From Acidilobaceae archaeon (GTDB lineage: Archaea; Thermoproteota; Thermoprotei_A; Sulfolobales; Acidilobaceae), in contig JALWPV010000048.1 of the NCBI GenBank assembly GCA_027080775.1, positions 1-57,258 on the forward strand: a stretch of 57,258 nucleotides of DNA, read 5' to 3'. The notes beneath the pieces are model-generated. The model worked only from the letters and a program-made list of their open reading frames with translations, searched no databases and was not told where the DNA came from. Below are positions 8,222 through 16,962 of this stretch, piece by piece. Positions within the stretch are counted from its first letter, which is position 1; each line of letters opens with the position of its first letter. The position numbers and the translations under genes were made by a program.

Positions 8222-9067
8222 CTAGCCCTGATAGGAGGCCGTGAAGAGTCCTGCCAGTCTTCCATCCTCTCTGGGGCTGAGTCCTGCTACCCCTAGCCCG
8301 AAAGTGTAGCCTTTCCACTCTAGGTAGGTGCCGCCTGGTAGTGGTAGGAAGCGGTCGTTCCAGCCTAGCCTGCAGGTGGAGGGCTCCAGGCCGGGGCAGA
8401 GGTTCCTGGTTTTCTCGGATGGCATCTTGAATGCCGAGGCTGTCCAGGCCTTGCTGCGCGCTAGCTCGACTAGGCCTGGGGGCGCGTTGTCCTGCCGGTA
8501 TATGAGTACTAGGCCGCCCCACTCATCCGTCACCGCTACCGCTATGGGCTCGTAGTGTATCCGCGAGGCCTCCTCTAGAACCCTCTCAGCTAGGCTCCTC
8601 GCGGCGGCCAGCCGGGGGTCTATGGCTCTCAGCTTCGGCGGGTCCTCCCTGTAGACTGCTGCGAGGCCAGCCTGGGCTATCCTGAGGTCGTTCTCGGCTG
8701 AGTCCCCGCTATGGCCTATGCCGCCTATCACCCTTGAGCCCGCTATTATGGGTACAGTGCCGGGTATCACGGTGAGGCGGCCGCCGTACTTCACGTTGAG
8801 CCTCCACCCCTGCCCCCTGGTTATGACTTCGAGGAGCCTGCCGGAGGCTCTCATAGTGGCCGCAGTCCAGGCTTTGTCTATCGCTATGTCCGCCGTGGCC
8901 GGGGGCGCTAGGTCGCGGCGTTCAAAAGCTACTACATGCCCACCAGGGTCTGTGACGGCGTAGCTCCCGGGCATGAGCCCATTGTCCATGGAGAACGCTA
9001 TCATAGCGTCTATGATGCGCCTCGCCAGATCCAGGGTAACCCTCTCCGGGATGCTCAAGGCCCTCAC
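8222..9067 (-). CDS. Tandem GlcG/HbpS-like (heme-degrading family) protein
   Basis: 281 residues with two copies of the GlcG/HbpS (DUF336) domain. Copy 1 (~1-140) is typical: LDLARRIIDAMIAF, then YAVTDPGGHVVAFERRD, KAWTAATMRAS, IPIVAG-type loop and IGGIGHSG. Copy 2 (~141-281) keeps AVAVTDEWGGLVLIYRQD and KAWTASAFKMPSE but lacks a clear IGG.GxSG end, so it is degenerate. Relatives bind heme or small ligands or are encoded near glycolate oxidase (GlcG), and this gene follows an FAD oxidoreductase with a GTGA start/stop overlap, so the two are co-translated. A role in 2-hydroxy-acid or amine oxidation is an inference from context. Confidence 0.7.
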   Translation of the reverse strand: MRALSIPERVTLDLARRIIDAMIAFSMDNGLMPGSYAVTDPGGHVVAFERRDLAPPATADIAIDKAWTAATMRASGRLLEVITRGQGWRLNVKYGGRLTVIPGTVPIIAGSRVIGGIGHSGDSAENDLRIAQAGLAAVYREDPPKLRAIDPRLAAARSLAERVLEEASRIHYEPIAVAVTDEWGGLVLIYRQDNAPPGLVELARSKAWTASAFKMPSEKTRNLCPGLEPSTCRLGWNDRFLPLPGGTYLEWKGYTFGLGVAGLSPREDGRLAGLFTASYQG

Positions 9068-10392
9068 ACCCCCAGGCTAGCTCTAGCCCTCGGGTTGAAG
9101 CCCCTCTTCTCCTCGAGGTGCAGGCCCGAGAGCGATAGTAGCTCCACGACCCTCCTGCCGAGCATGGGGGAGGCCGACACCCCCGCCGGGCCTAGTACGA
9201 TATTAACCCACCTGGGCACTAACTCGGGTATATCCACTATGTAGTCGTGCCATCCCGTCTCAGCGTTAGTGAATGGCATGATGCCTACTATCACGCGGGC
9301 CACGTGACTCCGGTAGTCGTGGCCGGGCACGATATCGCTCATTACGCTGAGGTCGTGCTCCACAGCGCCGGACGGCACGCTCTTGTCGCTCCTGAGGCTG
9401 GGCTGGAGGTATATTCCCAGCCGGAGGCCGCCGTGGATGAGTGGTACGACGGCTCTCACGTGGGGCTCTAGCGGTGACGCCAGGAAGTAGGCTTGGTGCC
9501 TGAAGAGCTCTCCTGCCTCCTCGTCTAGGTCTACGAGCACGCCCTTCAGGGGGACATAGGAGAAGTTCCGCGCCCCCGGAACCATCTCGGCCACGCGGTC
9601 AGCGTCGATGCCAGCGGCGTTGACTATGAAGCCTGCCCTGAAGACCTCACTGTCAGTGTTAACCATGAAATGGTCTGCCCTGCGTTCGATAAATTTAACC
9701 TCAGCGCCTAGGTATAGGTCAACCCCGTTTGCCTTGGCGTTCTCGGCCAGCGCTCTGGCGTACTCGACGGGGTCTACCACGGCTAGGTTGGGGTCGTAGA
9801 GGGCCCCCTCGATGGAGGGGTTTATATTAGGCTCCAGCTCCCTCAGCTCCCTCCTACCAAGGAACCTCAGGGGCTCGAAGCTGCCCTCCGGGATATAGTA
9901 GGGCGCGCCTGGCTTCGTGGATGACCTGAAGGCCCTATTGTAGGCCTTCATGAACCTCTGGAAGTCGGCCTTATTCCTGATAAGGCCGAGTCCTCCGACC
10001 CTCCTGAAGCCTATGCCCAACTCCTCGGCGAGCCTGGGCCAGAGGGGTATGCTCTTAACATTCAACTCCGCGTGCAGGGTCCCAGGCCTAAACGTGAGCC
10101 CGTCGCCCCCCTGGCACACGAGCGTCATATTTGTTGAAGTCATCTCGAGACCCACGCCCTCCCTCCTATCGACCACGGCAACGCTCACGTCATAGCGGGA
10201 GAGCTCACGGGCGACGGAGAGGCCCGCCACCCCAGCGCCTATCACGACTACATCATAATCCCTCAAGCGGCTCCCCCAGGAGTCCCACGCCACACCAGGG
10301 GGAGGCCCTCCCGAGAGATTTACTTCTACAGGCGAGCTATTGATGGCGGCATAGAGTGCCCCCCTTAATATAGACCGGGTGGACCCGCCCAT
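9064..10392 (-). CDS. FAD-dependent oxidoreductase (DAO/GlpD family)
   Basis: 442 residues as drawn. The FAD-binding Rossmann motif is DYDVVVIGAGVAGLSVAREL, followed by an acidic strand end (VVDRR). The middle carries the DAO-type substrate domain, and ALYDPNLAVVDPVEYARAL resembles the L-2-hydroxyglutarate oxidase/glycerol-3-phosphate oxidase branch. The chain starts with ~45 residues before the Rossmann strand, which is long; a GTG near residue 34 is a likelier start because the TATA-like element at 10365-10372 would then sit upstream. Substrate is unknown. It is the first gene of an operon with the GlcG-domain protein. Confidence 0.75.
   Translation of the reverse strand: MGGSTRSILRGALYAAINSSPVEVNLSGGPPPGVAWDSWGSRLRDYDVVVIGAGVAGLSVARELSRYDVSVAVVDRREGVGLEMTSTNMTLVCQGGDGLTFRPGTLHAELNVKSIPLWPRLAEELGIGFRRVGGLGLIRNKADFQRFMKAYNRAFRSSTKPGAPYYIPEGSFEPLRFLGRRELRELEPNINPSIEGALYDPNLAVVDPVEYARALAENAKANGVDLYLGAEVKFIERRADHFMVNTDSEVFRAGFIVNAAGIDADRVAEMVPGARNFSYVPLKGVLVDLDEEAGELFRHQAYFLASPLEPHVRAVVPLIHGGLRLGIYLQPSLRSDKSVPSGAVEHDLSVMSDIVPGHDYRSHVARVIVGIMPFTNAETGWHDYIVDIPELVPRWVNIVLGPAGVSASPMLGRRVVELLSLSGLHLEEKRGFNPRARASLGV
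10365..10372. promoter_or_regulatory. TATA box between divergent genes
   Basis: ttaatata, near-palindromic, lies ~37 bases upstream of the ATG at 10406 on the plus strand and within the annotated 5' end of the minus-strand oxidoreductase. It argues that the glycosyltransferase starts at 10406 and the oxidoreductase starts further inside its frame. Confidence 0.45.
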
Positions 10393-10405
10393 GGGGCACC
10401 GGGTA

Positions 10406-11431
10406 ATGGACTACGCAGCGCTCGCGGTCTCACTCGGCGTGGCATTCGCCGTCACGCTAGCCCTGCTACCGCCGTGGATCAGGGCGGCTCATCGCGCAGG
10501 CCTAGTAGGCAGAGACATGAACAAGCCAGGCAACGTAATGGTAGCAGAGGCCGGGGGACTCACGGCCGTCCTCGGCGCCCTCATGGGCCTCTACATGCTA
10601 ATCCTCTACTACAGGTACATAAGGAACGCCGACTTCCACTCAACAGAGGTCTTCGCCCTCTCATCGCTACTCCTCCTCTCAGCACTCATAGGCTTCCTAG
10701 ACGATATACTAGGCTGGAAGAAGGGCCTGCCCCGGTGGATAAGGATCACAGCGATGGCCCCAGCATCCACTCCCCTAGTGGTCATAAAGGCGGGGGTACC
10801 TACGATAGAGCTCCCCCTGATAGGCGTCGTGAACCTGGGCGTCCTCTACCCCCTGGTCGCCGTGCCCATAGGCGTCGTGGGAGCGGCTAACGGGTTCAAC
10901 ATGCTGGGAGGCTACAACGGCCTGGAGGCTGGCATGGGGTTCCTGCTGATGGCCAGCGCCGCCATATACGCTGCCCTCAAGGGCCTCACGCTTGCCTGCA
11001 TGGCCTCCCTCGTGATGGCCGCTGCACTCGCGGCCTTCCTAGTCTACAACTGGTACCCCGCAAGAGTCTTCCCGGGGAACACGCTCACCTACGCCGTGGG
11101 ATCCTACTACGCAGGCGTCGTCGTGCTAGGCAACTTCGAGAAGTTCGGTGTGGCACTCTTCACCCTCTACTTCGTGAAGGCGATCCTCTACTTCTTGGGC
11201 CTACTCAAGGGTGTCTGGAGGGAGGGCGTCGAGGACTTCGCGATCCCACAGCCAGACGGCTCCATCAAGGCTCCGATAAGCGGCCCCTACAGCCTCCAGC
11301 ACATAGTGATAAGGCTGCTCGAGAGGTTGAGGGGCAGGGCGACTGAGGAGGGCGTCGTGGTCTCGATACTATCCATCCAGGCACTGCTCAGCGCCGCGCT
11401 CCTACTCCTAGCTTGGCGCGGGCTCATCTAA
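10406..11431 (+). CDS. Polyprenyl-phosphate sugar-1-phosphate transferase (GT4, AglH-like)
   Basis: A multi-pass membrane enzyme, 341 residues from the ATG at 10406 (the frame is open back to a GTG at 10379). It shows family-4 MraY/WecA/Alg7 hallmarks: MNKPGNVMVAEAGG near the N-terminus, the catalytic Asp pair in GFLDDILGWKKG, and NGFNMLGGYNGLEAG. About ten hydrophobic helices are visible. Family members move a sugar-1-phosphate, usually GlcNAc-1-P, from a UDP-sugar to dolichyl phosphate, the first step of archaeal N-glycan assembly. The sugar aminotransferase and acyltransferase that follow on the same strand support a role in surface glycosylation. The short leader after the TATA box at 10365 favours the ATG at 10406. 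Confidence 0.85.
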   Translation: MDYAALAVSLGVAFAVTLALLPPWIRAAHRAGLVGRDMNKPGNVMVAEAGGLTAVLGALMGLYMLILYYRYIRNADFHSTEVFALSSLLLLSALIGFLDDILGWKKGLPRWIRITAMAPASTPLVVIKAGVPTIELPLIGVVNLGVLYPLVAVPIGVVGAANGFNMLGGYNGLEAGMGFLLMASAAIYAALKGLTLACMASLVMAAALAAFLVYNWYPARVFPGNTLTYAVGSYYAGVVVLGNFEKFGVALFTLYFVKAILYFLGLLKGVWREGVEDFAIPQPDGSIKAPISGPYSLQHIVIRLLERLRGRATEEGVVVSILSIQALLSAALLLLAWRGLI

Positions 11432-11488
11432 CCCATTATACACCCCCTCGGGGCCCCCAGGAGGCTTGGCTGGAGGAGGGTCGCAGGG

Positions 11489-12610
11489 TTGGCCCCTCCT
11501 AGGGCTAGGATAAAGATAGCGGAGCCCCAGATCGGCGAGGAGGAGGTGGAGGCCGTCAGGAGGGTCCTCCTATCCGGGAGACTAGCGCATGGCCCCGTAG
11601 TTGAGGAGTTCGAAGAGAGGTTCGCCGAGTACGTCGGGGCCGATTACGCTGTGGCGACCTCTAACGGTACCACAGCCCTCTTCCTCATGCTGAAGGCTGC
11701 TGGTATAGGTGAGGGTGACGAGGTGATAACTACGCCCTTCACATTCATAGCTACGTCGAACTCCGTACTCTACGTTGGGGCCAGGCCCGTCTTCGTCGAC
11801 ATAGAGCCGAGGACGTATAACATAGACCCCGACAGGGTCCTCGAGGCCCTGACTCCCAGGACGAAGGCTATACTGGCAGTCCACCTCTACGGGCACCCAG
11901 CTGACACCAGGGCCCTCCGGGAGATAGCGGAGGACCACCACCTTCTACTCCTAGAGGATGCAGCACAAGCGCATGGCGCTGAGGCCTATGGAGAGAGGGC
12001 TGGAAGCCTGGGCGACGCCGCAGCTTTCAGCTTCTACGCTACGAAGAACATGACTACAGGCGAGGGGGGCATGATAACAACCAACGATAGGAAGCTGGCG
12101 GAGAGGGCCCGCCTCCTCAGGTCCCACGGCGAGTTAGGTAAGTATAACCACGTCGAGCTAGGCTATAACTTTAGGCTGACGAGTATACAGGCCGCTATAG
12201 GCCTTGTGCAGCTGGAGAAGCTCGAGAGGCTAAACAGAGCCAGGAGGAGGAACGCCTCAATCCTAAACGCCGAGCTTGCAGGCCTAAACGGCGTTGTGAC
12301 CCCTCACGAGGAGCCCTGGGCCAGGCACGTCTACCACCAGTACGTAATAAGAGTCACGGCGTCTCCGGGCAGGGACGTCCTCAGGGAAAGACTCGAGGCG
12401 CTTGGTATCGAGACAGCGGTCCACTACCCAAGAGCCATACCTGACCAGCCACTCTACAAGAGGCTTGGCATTGACTGCGTCGACGGGTGCCCTCACGCCC
12501 GGAGGGCTGCCAGCGAGGTCCTGAGCTTGCCTGTGCATCCAGGCCTGGGGCCGGAGGAGGCGCGGTGGGTCGCCTCCAAGGTAAAGGAAATAATTATGGA
12601 GACCATATAG
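11489..12610 (+). CDS. DegT/DnrJ/EryC1/StrS PLP-dependent sugar aminotransferase
   Basis: 373 residues, the usual length. Catalytic Lys186 lies in YATKNMTTGEGG, and the cofactor-binding D157 and Q160 are in LEDAAQAHGAE. Other hallmarks are ATSNGTTALFLMLKA and GYNFRLTSIQAAIG. The enzyme transfers an amino group, normally from glutamate, to a keto nucleotide sugar. The closest biochemical setting is WbpE-type formation of 3-amino sugars, because the next gene, six bases downstream, is a WbpD-type N-acyltransferase. The TTG start at 11489 has a ggaggagg ribosome site about ten bases upstream. Confidence 0.88.
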   Translation: MAPPRARIKIAEPQIGEEEVEAVRRVLLSGRLAHGPVVEEFEERFAEYVGADYAVATSNGTTALFLMLKAAGIGEGDEVITTPFTFIATSNSVLYVGARPVFVDIEPRTYNIDPDRVLEALTPRTKAILAVHLYGHPADTRALREIAEDHHLLLLEDAAQAHGAEAYGERAGSLGDAAAFSFYATKNMTTGEGGMITTNDRKLAERARLLRSHGELGKYNHVELGYNFRLTSIQAAIGLVQLEKLERLNRARRRNASILNAELAGLNGVVTPHEEPWARHVYHQYVIRVTASPGRDVLRERLEALGIETAVHYPRAIPDQPLYKRLGIDCVDGCPHARRAASEVLSLPVHPGLGPEEARWVASKVKEIIMETI

Positions 12611-12616
12611 CACTCG

Positions 12617-13318
12617 ATGGTGCCAGCTTTGTACGTCTCGCCCAGGGCCAGGCTGGGGGAGGCGGTGCGCCTCTCCCCTAGGGCAGTCATATTGGGCTCC
12701 AGCAGGGTGGGCCCCCACACCTACATCGGGGACGCCGTGGTAGGCTACCCCACAGCAGGCACGCTCAGGGCCCTCGAGGATCTCTCCTACGAGTCCATGG
12801 ACTCCTCCCAGGGAGCCATAGTTGGGGCCGGGTGCATAGTGAGGGACTACACTGTCATATACGAGGGCTCGGAGCTAGGGGACGGCGTGCAGACCGGGCA
12901 TCACGTCCTCGTTAGGGAGGAGGTCAGGGTCGGGCCGCACACCATTATAGGATCCTCCACAGTCTTGGATGGCAGGGCCGTTATAGGCTCTAACGTCAGG
13001 ATAGAGACGGGGGTCTACATCCCACCCTATACAGTGGTGGAGGACGACGTATTCATAGGCCCGCGCGCGGTCTTCCTAAACGACAAGTACCCCCCATCGA
13101 GGAGGCTGAAAGGAGCCCACGTAGGGAGGGGGGCAATCATAGGGGGGAATGCCACCATACTACCCGGGGTCGAGATAGGTGAGTACGCCGTCGTAGCTGC
13201 CGGGAGCGTTGTCACCAGGAACGTGCCCCCCCGCACAGTCGTGGCGGGAAACCCGGCTAGGCCTATCGGGAGCTATGACGAGTACATCGAGAAAAAGGCG
13301 GTGTGGGAGAGGTCTTAG
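12617..13318 (+). CDS. Left-handed beta-helix sugar N-acetyltransferase (WbpD-like)
   Basis: 233 residues dominated by hexapeptide repeats ([LIV]GxxxxI), e.g. SNVRIETGVYIPPYTVVED and GRGAIIGGNATILPGVEIG, forming a left-handed parallel beta-helix. The C-terminal GSVVTRNVPPRTVVAGNPAR is the family signature. Such enzymes acetylate amino sugars on a nucleotide using acetyl-CoA. With the aminotransferase it would complete an N-acetylamino sugar for the S-layer glycan. The ATG start lies six bases after the upstream stop. Confidence 0.85.
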   Translation: MVPALYVSPRARLGEAVRLSPRAVILGSSRVGPHTYIGDAVVGYPTAGTLRALEDLSYESMDSSQGAIVGAGCIVRDYTVIYEGSELGDGVQTGHHVLVREEVRVGPHTIIGSSTVLDGRAVIGSNVRIETGVYIPPYTVVEDDVFIGPRAVFLNDKYPPSRRLKGAHVGRGAIIGGNATILPGVEIGEYAVVAAGSVVTRNVPPRTVVAGNPARPIGSYDEYIEKKAVWERS

Positions 13319-13321
13319 GCC

Positions 13322-13615
13322 CTACTTCTTAGAAGCAACTGCCTCCAGGTACTCATCCACCCGTACTATCCTGTAAGTGGCTGTCCTTATCGTGCCCCTC
13401 ATGTTGAGGTTCGTTAGGGCCGCGAGGAGGGTGGGCTCATCCGGTGCCTCAACGATGTTAAGGAAATCCCACTCACCCAGCATGACGTACTGCTCCTTGA
13501 CCTTGACTCCCATCTCTTCCAGCTCCTTGTTAACCTCCTTGACACGCTCCGGTTTAGTGAATATGGTCTCGGCCCCCTTATCGGTTAACTTTGAGAATAC
13601 AACAAATGTGGGCAT
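13322..13615 (-). CDS. GYD domain protein
   Basis: A small ferredoxin-like (dimeric alpha-beta barrel) protein of 97 residues. It begins MPTFVVFSKLTDKGAETI, and contains KVKEQYVMLGEWDFLNIVEAPD, the GYD-family core. The frame is open further upstream, but the ATG at 13615 is the family-typical start. The molecular function of the family is not established. It stops three bases from the sugar acyltransferase end (convergent). Confidence 0.8.
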   Translation of the reverse strand: MPTFVVFSKLTDKGAETIFTKPERVKEVNKELEEMGVKVKEQYVMLGEWDFLNIVEAPDEPTLLAALTNLNMRGTIRTATYRIVRVDEYLEAVASKK

Positions 13616-13679
13616 ATAGTACCACCAATTATTCAATAGCCGAATCCCATATTTACACGTTTCTCTCGAGGAGCTTGCT

Positions 13680-14492
13680 GTGAGGCTCCGGGGGTGCCGG
13701 GCCTTAGAGCGCCTCAGGGCTCTCATAGGTCCCTCGCTTAGAGAAGCGGCCGGCCTGATGGAGGCCCTGCTAAGGGAGAGAGGCTGGATGCTCCTCTGGG
13801 CTTCCTGTCGGGCCTACTATGAGGGTAGGGGTGCCTCGGAGAGCAGTAGGGGCGACGTGCTGGTTATGGTGAAACCTGATAGGAGCGTTATAGTCCATGG
13901 GCCAAGAGGATTCAAGCCGATGAACTGGCAGCCCTCGGGATCGACGGTTTCTGTGGGGGTTGAGGCTGGCTCGTTAGTGGTGAAGGCCCTCAGGCGCAAT
14001 CCCAGGGAGCTCCTCGTGCTGGAGTGCGGGGAGGTCTACCTGGTGGGGGGCCTCTTGGAGCCTAGGAGCCCCGAGTTCTACATGTACATGAGTGAGTCGG
14101 AGATTAGGGATGTGCTGGCGGCGAATCCCGGCCTGATAGAGGATGGGCTGAGGATCGTGGGAGTCGAGCTGCCGGTCGAGCCCGGGTTCGTTGACATGTA
14201 CGGGTACGATAAGGATGGGAGACTGGTCGTCTTTGAGATCAAGAGGGTTAAGGCTGGGGAGAGCGCTGCCAGGCAGCTGCTACGCTACATAGAGGCCCTC
14301 CGCTCTAGGGGGCTGAGTAACGTGAGGGGCGTGCTCCTAGCGCCCGACTTCACGGAGTCAGCTATAAGGCTCCTCGAGACGAGTGGCCTCGAGTATAAGC
14401 GCATCGACCTCAGGAGGCTCTACGAGCTGGCTAGTAGGAGGCTGCTCGGGAGGGGCTCGAGGGATCTCTTGGACTACCTGGGCCGCGGCTAG
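13680..14492 (+). CDS. nucS: Mismatch endonuclease NucS/EndoMS
   Basis: 270 residues, close to the ~250 of Pyrococcus NucS. The C-terminal RecB-like nuclease domain has the catalytic triad D172-(13 residues)-E186-x-K188 in GFVDMYGYDKDGRLVVFEIK, followed by Q199 in AARQLLRYIEAL. The N-terminal half is the beta-sandwich dimerisation/DNA-binding region. NucS cleaves both strands around mismatches and replaces MutS/MutL in many archaea; its partner PCNA is encoded at 38185 in the same window. The start is GTG with a gaggag site upstream. The stop overlaps the opposite-strand Lsm stop. Confidence 0.92.
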   Translation: MRLRGCRALERLRALIGPSLREAAGLMEALLRERGWMLLWASCRAYYEGRGASESSRGDVLVMVKPDRSVIVHGPRGFKPMNWQPSGSTVSVGVEAGSLVVKALRRNPRELLVLECGEVYLVGGLLEPRSPEFYMYMSESEIRDVLAANPGLIEDGLRIVGVELPVEPGFVDMYGYDKDGRLVVFEIKRVKAGESAARQLLRYIEALRSRGLSNVRGVLLAPDFTESAIRLLETSGLEYKRIDLRRLYELASRRLLGRGSRDLLDYLGRG

Positions 14493-14743
14493 GGCGTGAA
14501 TGCTGGGGCGGCCTTGTCGGCGTCGAAGCTTATGTAGAGTATCATGCTCCCTCTAATAAAGACGTCGCCGTACCTCGCTGCTATGGCCTGGCCCGAGTTC
14601 TTCAGTTCCGCCGTGTCGCCAAGCACTATATTCATGGTTCTATCCGTGACTCTTAGTATGCCCACGTACTCCGTTCCATCCTTGAGCTTAACGTACACGG
14701 GCTTACCCAGGGCGCTACGGAGGTAGCGTAGCGGCGGCACCAT
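14489..14743 (-). CDS. Lsm (Sm-like archaeal) RNA-binding protein
   Basis: 84 residues from the ATG at 14743 (the frame extends to 14839 but those residues are not Lsm-like). Sm1 motif: GKPVYVKLKDGTEYVGILRV followed by TDRTMNIVLGDT. Sm2-like end: RYGDVFIRGSMILYI. It should form a heptameric ring that binds U-rich RNA. A TATA-like ttatataat at 14804-14812 on the minus strand is about 65 bases upstream, and a gaggg site precedes the ATG. Confidence 0.9.
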   Translation of the reverse strand: MVPPLRYLRSALGKPVYVKLKDGTEYVGILRVTDRTMNIVLGDTAELKNSGQAIAARYGDVFIRGSMILYISFDADKAAPAFTP

Positions 14744-14825
14744 CTTGCCCTCAGCCGTAGCCAACTCCTCAGCCCCCAAACGCCACGCGCCCCGTGTTAG
14801 GAGGATTATATAACGATGCTCCCCC

Positions 14826-15614
14826 TTAGAGGGCCTCAATTAAATTGTTGACCACGGCCTTCACCGCCTCCGGCAGACGCTCGGGCGGTTCCCTGGTAAC
14901 TCCAGTCAACACTAAGAGGCCATCCAGGCCTGCCCGGCGGGCCATCTCCATATCGGTGTCCAGCCTGTCACCTATTACGAGGGCCCTAGCGCCGCGGCGC
15001 CCCCTAAGGGCTAGACTAGCTATATAGGGTGACGGCTTGCCAGCAACAAAGTCGGGCTCCCTCCCGGATGCCCTGGAGAGAGCGGCCACCATGGCCCCAG
15101 CCCCCGGGTCGAAGCCGTCCTCGCGTGGCAGCACGTGGTCCTCATTCGCGGCAACGAAGAGCGCGCCCGCCAGCAGAGATCGTAGGGCCGCCGCCAGCTT
15201 GGTGTAAGTGAAAAGCCTGTCAAGTCCTACTATGACGGCCTCGGCGAGGCCCTTCCTCGCAGTCTCCGCGTCAACGACGTTGAGGCCAGCTAGGTGGCAC
15301 TCGACAACCAGGCCCTCCTCACCCACAACGTAAACCCTAGCGCCCGGTGCCCTCTCCGAGACCCAGGTGGCCGCGGCGAAGCCGCTTGTCACCACGTTAT
15401 CCTCGCTAGCCGGTAGGCCGAGCTGGCGGAGCCTCCAGGCGTAGTACCGGCGGGTCCTCGTGCTATTATTGGATACAAACACTAGCTCGACGCCCCTGCG
15501 GGCCGCCTCCCTGAGGGCCTTCACATTCTCCTCTATGATCCTCGAGCCTAGCCAAAGGACCCCGTCAAAGTCAACCAGCAAGACGTCATAGTCCAGCAGG
15601 CTGACGTCAGCCAT
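14826..15614 (-). CDS. HAD phosphatase, NagD / 4-nitrophenylphosphatase type
   Basis: 262 residues, full length for HAD subclass IIA. Motif I is LLVDFDGVLWLG (D15 nucleophile, D17), motif II FVSNNSTRTRRYY, and motif IV ALVIGDRLDTDMEMARRAG. Relatives dephosphorylate small phosphometabolites such as phosphoglycolate or ribonucleotides. It overlaps the next upstream gene (stop of that gene at 15607), so it is the last of a minus-strand group with the membrane module at 15607-17566. The physiological substrate cannot be read from the sequence. Confidence 0.85.
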   Translation of the reverse strand: MADVSLLDYDVLLVDFDGVLWLGSRIIEENVKALREAARRGVELVFVSNNSTRTRRYYAWRLRQLGLPASEDNVVTSGFAAATWVSERAPGARVYVVGEEGLVVECHLAGLNVVDAETARKGLAEAVIVGLDRLFTYTKLAAALRSLLAGALFVAANEDHVLPREDGFDPGAGAMVAALSRASGREPDFVAGKPSPYIASLALRGRRGARALVIGDRLDTDMEMARRAGLDGLLVLTGVTREPPERLPEAVKAVVNNLIEAL

Positions 15615-16962
15615 AGGCGAATCCCCTCCAGAGAGCCGCCAGGAGTACTAGGGAGAGCGCGATATACGTGACTGCCCAGAGGGGCCCTGCCCACCTGAGA
15701 TCAGCGGCTCCGACGCGTATAGCCGCCGGCTCCCAGAGAGCCCTAGCTTCCCGTGCCTCAATGCCTAGAGGCGAGGCCCTCACAATTATGGCGTGTGGCC
15801 TCGGGACGCTGATGGTCTTGACGTGGAACGAGTCCGGCTCTGGCACCCTGTCGATATGCATTATGCTCTCATTGCCGAGCCAGTAGTGGGCTGGTGTAAG
15901 GCTACCTATGCAAGCTACCACCACGTACCTCGAGCCCCTGGGCGACGTGGAGAGTGTTATAGTCAAGGCCCTACCCTCCCGGTCGAAGAGTGCCTCCTCG
16001 ACGCTATGGGAGCCCGACCATAGGAGCATGGCACCCCCAACCAACGGCACGCGCCCAGGCCTTAGGCTAGCCAGGGCGTCCCAGAAGGTCCCCGGCCTAT
16101 AGTAGAGGAGCCAGCGGTCACCCTCCCAATGAGCGTCCAGTGCCAAGCCGCCATGGCCATCAGAGTAGACGAGGTACCCCCGCCCTCCACTGAGGGGCGC
16201 GAGGGCCGCGCCGGCCACGCCGCCCAGCCAGGCGGTACCGACAAGCCATGTCCCCCCAGGGCCCTCTGCTATGGAGTGCCAGGTGGCGTTGCCGAGGCCC
16301 GACTTTACTTCGAGCGCCCAAGTAGCGTTCGCGGGGCTGTACTCTATGATAGCGTCGGTGGTCAGGACGTAGGCCGTCGCCCCATCAGGGCCTCCGAGCG
16401 CGACCCCGTAGACCGGCAGGAGGTACCTAACGAGGCCAGCCCTAGCGAGGCCTCCCGAGTCGATGAGGACAACTATCCCCTCCGGGCTGAAGCCTGCGGC
16501 GGCGAAGCCGGACCTCGCGCATCGTACGACGTTGAAGCTCGAACCCTCTACTCCCTTGACTGTTAAGTACTCCACGGCCCCACTCGCCAGGCTGACTACC
16601 GCCACTGAGGCCTCTCCATCCAGGCTGCCAGCTATGACTACCTCGCCGTTGCGGAGGCAAGCGCTCTCCCCCCTGAAGGAGCTGAGCTCTAGCATGCGCC
16701 CACTGCCGCTGGCGCCAAGGTAAATGTAGGTGGAGGGCAGCCTAGACGACTCGTTAACGCCTACAAGCGCGACCCCCGAAGCTAGGCACCCGCCTCCCAC
16801 CGGCTTCAGGCTCCCCGGCCATGGGGAGGCCACGTAGACGCTATCCCTCGGGCCATTCTCTATTGTCGCCCAGGCAGAGGTGAGCCCCCACGCGAGGCTG
16901 AAGCCTACTATGAGCGCGGCGAGCAGCCAGTAAGGCAGCGGGTACGCTCTTCTGTTACTCAT
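15607..16962 (-). CDS. Extracytoplasmic membrane-anchored protein, beta-propeller-like, unknown function
   Basis: 451 residues from the ATG at 16962 (the frame extends upstream, but MSNRRAYPLPYWLLAALIVG is a clear membrane-targeting start). An N-terminal helix (~10-30) and a C-terminal helix (~422-445, LWAVTYIALSLVLLAALW) bracket ~390 outside residues rich in short beta strands with Gly/Trp/Asp turns and repeated L.sG.V-type strands. This suggests a beta-propeller, but no known repeat motif is certain. Its start overlaps the stop of the upstream membrane gene by eight bases, so they form one operon. I do not recognise the family. Confidence 0.65.
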   Translation of the reverse strand: MSNRRAYPLPYWLLAALIVGFSLAWGLTSAWATIENGPRDSVYVASPWPGSLKPVGGGCLASGVALVGVNESSRLPSTYIYLGASGSGRMLELSSFRGESACLRNGEVVIAGSLDGEASVAVVSLASGAVEYLTVKGVEGSSFNVVRCARSGFAAAGFSPEGIVVLIDSGGLARAGLVRYLLPVYGVALGGPDGATAYVLTTDAIIEYSPANATWALEVKSGLGNATWHSIAEGPGGTWLVGTAWLGGVAGAALAPLSGGRGYLVYSDGHGGLALDAHWEGDRWLLYYRPGTFWDALASLRPGRVPLVGGAMLLWSGSHSVEEALFDREGRALTITLSTSPRGSRYVVVACIGSLTPAHYWLGNESIMHIDRVPEPDSFHVKTISVPRPHAIIVRASPLGIEAREARALWEPAAIRVGAADLRWAGPLWAVTYIALSLVLLAALWRGFAYG

